Positions 55,919 to 64,000 of a DNA stretch of 64,000 nucleotides are shown here, piece after piece. Numbering within the stretch: the stretch's first letter is position 1; each line of letters starts with the position of its first letter. The notes under the pieces are model-generated. The model did not search any database and was not told where the DNA came from. It saw only the letters and a program-made list of their open reading frames with translations. The position numbers and the translations under genes were made by a program. Source of the stretch: Rapana venosa (lineage: Eukaryota; Mollusca; Gastropoda; Neogastropoda; Muricidae); NCBI GenBank assembly GCA_028751875.1, contig CM054140.1, positions 49,719,671-49,783,670 of the forward strand, in the 5' to 3' direction.

Positions 55919-56500
55919 CGCGAGATGTTTTATTATCAGTGTACCAGCGATGGTGTACACTTTGTGACTGTCCTGAAAACAGATAGGATGGACACCCTGA
56001 AAAGGAATTAAAACACTAGTACTACGAAGACCACAAAACCACGAAAACTGTGAACGTTCATGTGACTGGCTAGTTCAGTGAGGCGTGACTGACGAGCACG
56101 TGCAGCTGACACGTAGGCCTGCAAACTACTCTAACATGTGCTGCCTATGAAAACAGTATGCGGCTGTCCTTCAAACATGACAGTGAACACGTTTCCAGTG
56201 TGTAGCACGATATTAACGGGACAGGTGATTTACTTCATGATGCGAGCGTCTGTTTCAGACCAGCACGTGATGTATGCATTGTCCATTGGGGGTTTATTTG
56301 GAATAGGAGAGAGTGCACGGTCTACAGTGTGCGTGTGAATAATCGATAGCCTGGTGAATCGTAGATTGTAGTAGTACCAATCTACAATCAACGATGTATA
56401 TTGGATAAACAGCGTAAGATAATTGTACAGACATTCAGAGAGATACAGTATACAATATGCCTGGCTTTTTCTCTGCCTACCTGCCTGTCTGTCTGTCTCT
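55919..56500. other. No gene; small hairpin
   Basis: Single-copy. An imperfect inverted repeat with 14-base arms (56358-56371 and 56382-56395, one mismatch, 10-base loop) is the only structure noted. Confidence 0.45.
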
Positions 56501-56625
56501 TAACTCAAACACACACACGTTCTCTCTCTTTCTCTTTCTTTCTTTCTCTCTCTCTTTCTCTCGCTCTCTCTCTCTTTCCCCCTCTCCCTCCCCCCTTCTC
56601 CTCCCCTCTCTTCCTTTCTCCCTTT
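56501..56625. repeat. C/T-rich microsatellite
   Basis: Interrupted CT and CTTT repeats grading into CCCT. Confidence 0.93.
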
Positions 56626-56866
56626 CATGACACAATCTTTTGCCAAACCATATTTTTTACAAGTGCGGTGGGAGTGTGTCGTCTCAAAGTCATATATGCA
56701 TGATTTGTAAGCTACAAATAATCATACTTATAATATGAGCGTGCACACTAGACAAACACATTGTTTAGATTTTCAGTGGGGGGTAATTTAGTATGGAATA
56801 GAGTAGACTTTGAGTGATAACCAATCCTTTTGTCCCTTGGCCCTCCCCTTTTCCCCTGTTCGTTTT

Positions 56867-56899
<33 letters not shown>

Positions 56900-56964
56900 T
56901 GTGTGTTTTAAAAAACAAAACAAAAACCAGCCCAATTGAACTGAACACTAGTTCTGTGGCTTAA
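56626..56964. other. Spacer with (TG)n
   Basis: TG run 56869-56907; otherwise nothing recognised. Confidence 0.45.
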
Positions 56965-57300
56965 TTCCCTCTTCTTCTTCGAACGCTCAAACAGCAGCAA
57001 TTGTTGTCTGTATTATGAACACAAATGCGTTGTGCTGCCGTTAAACGCTTGACAAGTCGGGCCCAGTACATCCGACTTCGGCACGTGTGAGAATTGGTAT
57101 CTTTTAAGTCTTGTCTAAAAAAAAAAAAGGCAGGAGAATGGACCAAGAAGATAGAAAATAGACAAGAAGGAATGACAGGAAGAAAAGGAACAAGGCAGAA
57201 ACAGAGAGGGATAGAAAATAGAGAATTCATAGCACAGAATATCTTGAAGGTGGGGATGTTATTTATACTGACAGGGCCCTGGCATGCCCACTGGGGGAAT
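56965..57300 (+). repeat. rep-I, copy 4
   Basis: tcttcttcttcgaacgctca, ggcaggagaatggaccaaga, atttatactgacagggccct in order; the best plus-strand example. Confidence 0.85.
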
Positions 57301-57334
57301 GGCTTCATTTCTACTCCTTGGACAGGCAATACCG

Positions 57335-57485
57335 CATGTTTGTAATGAAGCCGCTACCTCCCTTCGCGACCCATTCTTCAATTATCAGCAGACGATGTCA
57401 AGTGCATGGGTGTCGCAAAGCAGAACGCTCTGTTCATTAAGCATTCGTTTATTTTATCTTCATTTGCTAGACTGTTATCGTTTCA
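57335..57485 (+). repeat. rep-F-like fragment
   Basis: aattatcagcagacgatg resembles the rep-F phrase; the rest is diverged. Confidence 0.45.
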
Positions 57486-57492
57486 GGATCGT

Positions 57493-57780
57493 GGACGGGG
57501 TAGCACAGTGGTCGGAGCACTTGCTTTCCCCCAGCCAAGTTAAGCAGCGTTAGCGTGGTTACCAATTGGATGGGTGACCGTTTTCGCGCCTTGGCTTCAG
57601 TACAGTTCCCCCAGTTCACCCAGCTGTAAATGGGGTACCTGCCCTCTTTAGGGTCAGGGAAGGTAGAGCAGCGAGGGAGAGGAGATGGGCGCCGCCCTCA
57701 ATATGCTGGCCCCTTGAGAAGTTGAGGTCGCTGATGCCTCACTCCCCTACGACCACATAATTTATGGGACACCTTTTCAT
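57493..57780 (+). mobile_element. SINE-G, full-length copy 5
   Basis: ggacggggtagcacagtggt (tRNA A-box-like), then aagttaagcagcgttagcgt and ttggatgggtgaccg (5S-like, about 57537-57580), to tttatgggacaccttttc. Confidence 0.92.
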
Positions 57781-58603
57781 TTTTTTATACTTTAGAAACA
57801 GATGAAAGCAAGCGTTGCAGTTCAAGGGAGACAACAGAAGGGAAGGAAGAACCGCGTCTGTTGCATTATGGGGAAGAACCGTGTCTTTTGCATTATGGTA
57901 AGCTGCAGCAGCAGCAGCATTCAGTGTCGAAGTTCCGTCTGAAGAAACATGCTTCGCACTGCTGAGTTAGAAAGGCGCCCTGAAAACAGCTGGAGCCACG
58001 CTCCATAGATCCCCGTTGTGCATTATTGGTGAGCTTGGAACAGAAAGACAAAAGGACAGGCAGCGACAGTCCTGTCTGTACCTGTGGCCATGTAACGTCT
58101 GTGCTGATGTTGTCACGGACAAAAAGGGTTTGGAAACAGTCACAGAATTGCGCTCACACCCCAGTGCGTCCATACACCAAGAGAATATGTTATTCACGAA
58201 GACGTCGGGTGCGTACAAATACACAGTGCGGACGCATGCTGTGCATGTGCTTGTTTGTGTATGTAAGCTGGAACATATGCACGCATGAACGTCCTCAAGC
58301 TTTCTCTCTGTCTGTCTGCCTCTCTCTCTCTCATAATATGACGGTTATTACTCTGGTTTGTTGTCACTATGTTCAAATTCACTCTTGTTTTGATTGGTTC
58401 CCAAGCCCAATTTTTTTGTATTGTGGCACCAGGCTGATTTAGATGAAATATGAGTGTTCAGTGTTCTCTCTCTCTCTCTCTCACTTAAGGGGCTAGAAAA
58501 GGCTGCTGTTCATTGTGAACATGTTCATTCTTTTGCCTTAAAGAGATATAGGTGTAGATAAGCGAACTCCCAAAGGCCTAGTTTAGGTGAAACGACCCGC
58601 CAC
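57781..58603. other. No gene recognised
   Basis: A near-duplicate phrase gaagaaccg...tcttttgcattatgg/tctgttgcattatgg occurs twice at 57848-57900. A CAG run is at 57907-57920 and CT runs are at 58305-58331 and 58466-58483. Open frames of up to 138 codons have no known motif. Confidence 0.45.
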
Positions 58604-59270
58604 CCCATTTACATAGTATCGGCTGTTAATTGTATCACTATTGGTTTAAATTACTGCGCATTACTAATGAGAGAACACCCCATAAAGCAAGTGATAATTA
58701 TGTTGTATAATTTAGATGCTAGAGGTAAAGAAAATTGGGTAAACAGTACGTTTGTTTGAGTATGGGTTTGGCTTCGTTTGGCAAAATCGGGGCGTTGGCT
58801 ATGTTGATAGCTTTATAGGTGTTTTTCGTCAACGTTTAGTGGATGGTAGAAATAGTCTGATCATATAAGAATAACCACAGATGTACTGTCTATAGAATTT
58901 TTTTCTTTACCATTTCTGACTTGAAGCCATATCTAAGGCTAGATATGGGTAAACATTCAATGCTTATAACAACAAGATTTAGATTAGGTGTATCAGAGTT
59001 AGCTGTTCATTATTATAGATATAAAAATGTAGTAATGATCATTTGATTCGTCGTCTGTGTAAAGAGGCAGAAGAAAACGAAGTTCATTTTGTTCTTTGTC
59101 GCCGTGTTTTAACAACGATTTGAGAACAGTTTATTAAGCCCAAATATTAAAGACAGCCATCATTGTTTAAATTGACCTTGTTGATGTCATCATCCTCTCC
59201 TGAAGTAGTCGGTAATTTTGCCTTGTATTTATACAAAGCATTTAAGCTTAGAGAACTTATTATGTCGTGA
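58604..59270 (+). pseudogene. LINE (non-LTR retrotransposon) ORF2, C-terminal relic
   Basis: Frame by frame, translation gives a recognisable LINE polyprotein C-terminus. The landmarks are RGKENWVNSTF (frame of 58604), FEYGFGFVWQNRGVGYVD (from 58755, shifted), RFRLGVSELAVHYYRYKN (from 58924, shifted again), then RLCKEAEENEVHFVLC and FKLTLLMSSSSPEVVGNFAL (from 59040), ending at TGA 59268-59270. The Cys...His...Cys segment resembles the C-terminal zinc-finger-like motif of several LINE clades. At least three frameshifts, plus in-frame TGA (59121) and TAA (about 59148), make it dead. The reverse-transcriptase core is absent, as expected of a 5'-truncated insertion. Clade not assigned. Confidence 0.85.
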
Positions 59271-59410
59271 AAATCATTTTTATCATATGCAATCAGTCTG
59301 TATTCCCTTTTTTCATTTTAGGTCTTACTACATGTGTTGCAATTATCACATTATGCTCGTATACCCCTTCATAAGAGGCTTTGGCCTATGAATGAATAAA
59401 CCATCCGAAT
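59271..59410 (+). mobile_element. 3' untranslated end of the same LINE
   Basis: Ends cctatgaatgaataaaccat and ccgaatct before a CT run. This resembles the AATAAA plus GAATCT end at 51220-51245. Confidence 0.7.
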
Positions 59411-59445
59411 CTCTCTCTCTCTCTTTCTCTCTCTTTCTCTCACTG
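59408..59445. repeat. (CT)n microsatellite
   Basis: CT with TTCT breaks, adjoining the LINE tail. Confidence 0.93.
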
Positions 59446-59795
59446 GCTTGACCTGTGTGCATAGAAATATATCACGGAGACAGACAGAGAGAGGGGCACT
59501 CGATCTTTATCACTTATCTTGATATTAAGTGTTCAAGGTGGCAGGAAATGAGGTCGTTTGATCTCACAGAAGTTGGGCATCACTCACAGGGTGTATTGCT
59601 GGAAACTGCAATGGGTTTCTAATCTTTCCAGTGAAAACCGTGTTTGAAGTTGGAAGCAACTGAACTGTTACTGTGAACGTGGGTTTTTTGAACGGGAAAT
59701 TGAAAAGTTATTCTTCGAATTTGTACACCATGAAACAAACTCATGGAACAAAACTTGTGTGGCAATGAATAAAGTACCTGGTTTATATAGCAACA
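59446..59795. other. No recognisable feature
   Basis: Single-copy. Confidence 0.4.
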
Positions 59796-59796
59796 A

Positions 59797-60012
59797 GGGA
59801 CGATGTAGCCAAGTGGTTAAGACGGTTCGACTTCAATCCCATGGGTTCATGGAGTCGTGGGTTCGAATCTCGGTGGCGTCTGGTGGGGATTTTTACGACT
59901 GGAGCCCTCACCCCTAGATCACCATCCGATGATCCGCCTGTCGCACTGACCACCCTGCTACTCTGCTCCTGTAACGGTGCTCATCCTCTGCAGTCAGTCC
60001 TAGTGCTTCTCC
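59797..60012 (+). mobile_element. tRNA-Ser-like SINE
   Basis: The head (59798-59882) has gtagccaagtggttaagacg (A-box-like), a long variable-arm-like segment (gggttcatggagtc) and gtgggttcgaatctcgg (B-box-like). Its start gacgatg can pair partly with tggcgtc. This is the layout of a class II (serine-type) tRNA. An unrelated body of about 130 bp follows, so it is a SINE, not a tRNA gene. Only copy seen here. Confidence 0.75.
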
Positions 60013-60018
60013 AGTCTA

Positions 60019-60303
60019 GGGACGGGACAACTCAGTGTTCAGAGCACTCGCTTCCCCCAAACTAAAGTAAAGCAGCATTGTAGAGCGTGATTGCTGCCAA
60101 GTGGATGGGTGACCGTTTGCGCGCCATGGCTTCAGTACAGTCTATAAAATGGGCACCTGCCCTCTTTAAGGACAGGGAAGGTAAAGCAGTGAGAGAGAGG
60201 ACATGGGCACCGCTCTCGATATGCTGGATTCTGGAGAAGCTGAGGTCTCTGACATCTCGCTTCCAACGACTGCAGAGGTTATGGAAACACCGTTACCTTT
60301 TTT
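60019..60303 (+). mobile_element. SINE-G, copy 6 (diverged)
   Basis: gggacgggacaactcagtgt, a decayed 5S-like segment with gtggatgggtgaccg, and atatgctgg...ggttatgg at the end. More diverged than the other copies. Confidence 0.88.
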
Positions 60304-60360
60304 CTCCACTACTATTTTCTCAATAATGGCTTTTTCCCCTCCAGTCTGAAGTGTCAATTG

Positions 60361-60428
<68 letters not shown>

Positions 60429-60432
60429 CTCT
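60361..60432. repeat. (CT)n microsatellite
   Basis: CT run with one TTCT break. Confidence 0.97.
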
Positions 60433-60740
60433 GTGCATGGTCTCAGCGTGTTTTACCTAATAACAGGCGAAGGAAACCATCCTTCTTCACCTGCAACAAA
60501 GATGTCAGGGATCCCTGAGGTCAGGAAATGGGGACGTCTGATCTCAGTGCAGTGCCCTGGTGGCTGCAGACCAGGCCTGCCGGCAATGAAGTGTCACGTT
60601 GTGGTTTAGTGCAGCAAGTGACTGAGTGTAGGCCGCTAATCGCTCACATCAATGGAGACGTGCCACGCTTTGTTGCATGGTCGGTATTCTTGAAAGGCAT
60701 AATTTTGTGGTTTTTTGCTGCTTTGTCAGGTGATGTTGTG
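60433..60740. other. No recognisable feature
   Basis: Single-copy. Confidence 0.4.
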
Positions 60741-60857
60741 GGGACGGGATAAGAGAAAGGCGCCGCCCTCAGTATGCTGGCCCCTAGAGAAGCTGAGGTC
60801 TCTGATGCCTCGCTCCCTTACGACATTACAGGTTATGGGACACCTTTACCTTTTATG
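60741..60857 (+). mobile_element. SINE-G, copy 7 (internally deleted)
   Basis: The first bases gggacgggata join directly to the 3' third (gaaaggcgccgccctcagta), ending ggttatgggacacctttacc. The A-box, the 5S-like segment and the centre are missing. Confidence 0.88.
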
Positions 60858-61315
60858 TTGTACAGGTGATGTCTGATCTTCAGATTTGGTAAAAGGTCCT
60901 ACTTTTTCTTCAGTGTCTGTATCAATGATGTAAATAGTTTACAACCATCCCCCTCTCTCCCTCCCTCTCTCTCTACACCTCCCCCCACCCCCTCTTGTAC
61001 TCTAAAAGAACCTCCCCACGTTCTTTCTCCTCTCTCTCCTTTCGTCCACTAACAATGCTTGTCCATTCAACTTCCCCACCCACACACAACTCATCGATAT
61101 ACACCCCCCTCTCCCCAACAACCTTTCCATCCCCCCAACCTACCCCCACCCCAACCACCCTCCTCCCCCCACACCTCCTCCATCCAATTCTCACCCCAGG
61201 CACTAGACCCTAGCCTAGGCTGGAACCCACCGTTCTCCCTTGTATCGACCCGCAGCGCCAGGGGCCGCTCCATCAATAATTAAGTTTCATTGCGTGAAGG
61301 AGAGACAAGAGAAGT
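60858..61315. other. No gene; C-rich spacer
   Basis: C/T-rich around 60948-61000 and C-rich, CCCAAC-type, at 61100-61180. Nothing recognised. Confidence 0.45.
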
Positions 61316-61320
61316 ACAAA

Positions 61321-61352
61321 CGATGATGATGATGATGATGACGATGATGATC
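61321..61352. repeat. (GAT)n triplet run
   Basis: About ten GAT triplets with one ACG. Confidence 0.93.
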
Positions 61353-61645
61353 AGCTCAAGCTAGGCAGGTCCCTCGCGCCCAATTGTCGATCCATCGCTT
61401 CCTCGGCGGCAAGTAGCCTAGTGGGCCGATCGATCATCGCAGGCCACCACTGGTAGCCAAGGTTAGACCTAGGCTAGGGCTAGTCTGTCTACTAGGCTAG
61501 GACTACAGACAGACACTCTCGGCTTCTCTCTCTCTCTCTTCCTCTGCGTTTGCACACGGCTCTTGTTTCGCGGGTGTCATGCGCAGTGGTTGTTGGTTGC
61601 CATCGCTTTGCTTCGCGGAGTTAGACCTAAGGCTATGGGGGCCAG
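61353..61645. other. CpG-rich single-copy patch
   Basis: Contains repeated ctaggct/tagacctaggc motifs and many CpGs. It could be a promoter-proximal region of a gene outside the window, but no exon is visible. Confidence 0.35.
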
Positions 61646-61648
61646 TGG

Positions 61649-62137
61649 AGGCTGCACACCCGTAATATAAATTCGCTCTTTTTCTTCTGTTTTTCTATGT
61701 GACTCTTATGTTCATACCGCACGTACTAAGACATCCACAGAAATAAAAATTTAAAAAACCAACACTTTTTGTGAAAGACTAGCCTCTGATTCAAAACTCA
61801 TGTGATTTTGAACAAATTTGGTAGGTTTGGATTGAAAAAAATTTCAGCAAACATTTTTACCCCCTCAGTCCTTTGTCGTCTACTAGGCCTAGCTTCCTTA
61901 CCACAATATGCATGCGCGGGGTCAACGCTGAAGGAATACAAGCAGACCTCGTTTGATGATTATTTCAAACCTTCTTGAGACTATCTGGTATTGCTCTATG
62001 CCTTCAACCCCCAAAACAAGTACGCAGTGCATTTTTTCATACTTTAAAAAAATCTGTGAAAATCACCAAAAATATTTCAACTCCCACTCTATACAAAGAT
62101 ACTACATGACTCGCAAGCTAATACAGGCGTGTACCCT
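61649..62137 (-). mobile_element. MITE-J, copy 2
   Basis: Inverted relative to copy 1. Shared strings include ctatgtgact, gtgaaagactagcctctgat and ccctcagtcctttgtcgtct. Ends are ggctgcacacccgtaatat (left) and taatacaggcgtgtaccc (right), degenerate versions of the copy-1 terminal repeats. About 489 bp. Confidence 0.8.
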
Positions 62138-62179
62138 AAGGACAAGGATAGTGAATGTAGCAGACCTTGAGTTGTGAGT

Positions 62180-63247
62180 TGTATGGTGTGGTGTGTAGTT
62201 GTGTGGTGGGGTGGGATGTGATGTGGTAGGCCTATGGTGTGATGTGGTGTGGTGTGTTATGTGTGGCTGGTGTGGTGTGTTATGTGTGGCTGGTGTGGTG
62301 TGTTATGTGTGGCTTGTGGTGTGTTATGTGTGGCTGGTGTGGTGTGTTATGTGTGGCTGGTGTGGTGTGTTATGTGTGGTGTGTTATGTGTGGCTGGTGT
62401 GGTGTGGTATGTGTGGTGGGCTGGTTGTGTGTTGTGTATGTGTGGTGGGTTGTGGTGTGGTATGTGTGGCTGGTGTGGTGTGTTAGTGGTGTGGTGTGTG
62501 TTGTGGTGGTGTGGTATGTTATGTGTGGCTGGTTGGTGGTGTGTTATGTTGTGGCTGGTGTGTGGTGTGTTATGTGTGGCTGGTGTGGTGTGTTATGTGT
62601 GGCTGGTGTGGTGTTGTTGTGTGGTGGTGTTTGTGGTGTGTTATGTGGTGTGTATTGTGGTGTGGTGTGTTTATGTGGTGGTGTGGTGTTATGTGTGGCT
62701 GGTGTGGTGTGTTATGTGTGGCTGGTGTGGTGTGTTATGTGTGGCTGTGTGGTGTGTGTGTTATGTGTGGCTGGTGTGGTGTGTTATGTGTGGCTGTGTG
62801 GTGTGTTATGTGTGGTGTGTGTGGTGTGTTTATGTGTGGTGTGGTGTGGTGTGTTATGTGTGGCTGGTGTGGTGTGTTATGTTGGCTGGTGTGGTGTGTT
62901 ATGTGTGGTGTGTGTTATGTGTGGCTGGTGTGGTGTGTTATGTGTGGCTGGTGTGGTGTGTTATGTGTGGTTGTGGTGTGTTATGTGTGGCTGTGTGTGT
63001 GTTATGTGTGGCTGGTGTGGTGTGTTATGTGTGGCTGGTGTGGTGTGTTATGTGTGGCTGGTGTGGTGTGTTATGTGTGGCTGGTGTGGTGTGTTATGTG
63101 TGGCTGGTGTGGTGTGTTATGTGTGGCTGGTGTGGTGTGTTATGTGTGGCTGGTGTGGTGTGTTATGTGTGGCTGGTGTGGTGTGTTATGTGTGGCTGGT
63201 GTGGTGTGTTATGTGTGGCTGGTGTGGTGTGGTATGTGTGGCTGGTG
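62180..63247 (+). repeat. 23-bp GT-rich minisatellite, about 40 units
   Basis: Unit tgtggctggtgtggtgtgtt plus atg. Degenerate at the left with many small deletions, near-perfect from about 63010 to 63230. All three plus frames are open because the unit has no stop codons. The 377-, 356- and 250-codon frames are artefacts. Confidence 0.97.
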
Positions 63248-63264
63248 ACTCTGCAAGAGGTCTG

Positions 63265-63540
63265 CCTGCTGGCCTCAGCCAACACATTCCGACTTCAGGG
63301 CAGCTCATTAACAAGTTAATAATTACGAACAGACTTCATATCTACTTGAGAAAAGGCAGAAGGGCTGGTTAAGTAGAAAATAAGCAAGAGAGATAGAGAG
63401 AGGGGTGAAAGAGGGGGGGGGGGGGGGTGAAGGGAATAGGTGGAAGCAGAAAGAGTGGTGGAATAAAGGAAGTTGACTATAAATAGTATCCCCACTTTCT
63501 GAAAGTACTGTGCTAGAGAAGAGCCCCCAGGCATCCATCC
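63265..63540 (+). repeat. rep-I, copy 5 (diverged)
   Basis: aacacattccgacttcaggg, gagaaaaggcagaagggctg and actataaatagtatccccac follow the rep-I order, with GA and G runs in the middle. Confidence 0.6.
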
Positions 63541-64000
63541 CCACGAGGTAAAATGAAGAACAACATGTATTAAACGATGCAGAGTAAAGAGTACCACACA
63601 TTTTAACAGTTTACAGCTCACCTCTCTCTCTGTCCATCTGTCTGTCTCCCTGACTCTCTGTCTGTCTGTCTGTCTCTCTCTCTCTATCTCTAGCTCTCTC
63701 CCCGGGGCATGCACATGCACTTACTGATATTTGATGGCTCTTACTTTAATTCAGGAGTGTATTAAAAAGGAAATTCCGGAAAGAACTGAACTGACTTGGC
63801 AATAACACTTTTCGATTTTGCTCGTTTTCATTGATGGCACCTGGGAAAAGCAGCTGGAACTGCTGTGAAAGCATGTACCTTGTGACAATGACCTTGGCAG
63901 TTTTAGTGATACACTTCCCATAGAGTGCACTTGAAACATTTTGCTTTTCGCCAACACTCTAACCACACAAGACCACAACTACATTCAGCATATTCTTGCT
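63541..64000. other. No gene; CT/GTCT run
   Basis: GTCT/CT repeats at 63619-63692. The remainder, to the window end, is single-copy with no recognised motif. Confidence 0.45.

Noticed and set aside
62239..63372. 377-codon Cys/Val/Trp-rich frame and companions
   Set aside because: 23-bp GT-rich minisatellite open in all plus frames.

Overview
This window is non-coding eukaryotic DNA, and I find no intact protein-coding gene, rRNA or functional tRNA in it. The very high density of CT, CA and GA microsatellites, several tRNA-derived SINE families, decayed non-LTR retrotransposon pieces and a DNA-transposon relic suggest a marine invertebrate. My best guess is a gastropod mollusc, inferred from the look of the repeats and not proven. 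Almost all long open frames here are artefacts: they run through dinucleotide, trinucleotide or pentanucleotide arrays, or through 42-bp and 23-bp tandem repeats that happen to lack stop codons.

Layout. 0-29 kb is a mosaic of microsatellites and interspersed repeats. The repeats, named here for this window only, are: SINE-A (tRNA-like head, about 350 bp); SINE-H (tRNA-like head, tail of CAATA-type pentamers); SINE-G (tRNA-like start joined to a 5S rRNA-like segment); rep-D (SINE-like core plus its own 3' module); rep-I (about 330 bp); rep-M; and MITE-J (487 bp with terminal inverted repeats). 29.3-48.2 kb is a set of five to six decayed copies of one 1.5-3 kb module, all on the + strand. They share a fixed order of unique blocks, CA arrays and CAG/TAG arrays. 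One copy has grown a near-perfect 44-bp satellite of about 67 units (29853-32796). 46.4-52.6 kb holds rep-F copies, one of which expanded into a degenerate 37-bp minisatellite. 52.6-64 kb holds more SINEs, a 1.25-kb pentanucleotide array with higher-order structure, a LINE 3' end, the second MITE-J copy and a 23-bp GT-rich minisatellite.

The only protein remnants are two dead reverse-transcriptase fragments. One is an RTE-like C-terminal piece at 38590-39345 on the minus strand, with a frameshift and a nonsense codon. The other is a LINE C-terminal piece at 58604-59270 on the plus strand, with several frameshifts and stops.

The theme linking the window is transposable elements seeding tandem repeats. 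The 42-bp, 44-bp, 37-bp and pentanucleotide arrays each begin and end inside an identifiable dispersed or duplicated repeat, and their units resemble the host sequence. Nested insertions with target-site duplications give relative ages: SINE-G sits inside SINE-H and inside a duplicated module.
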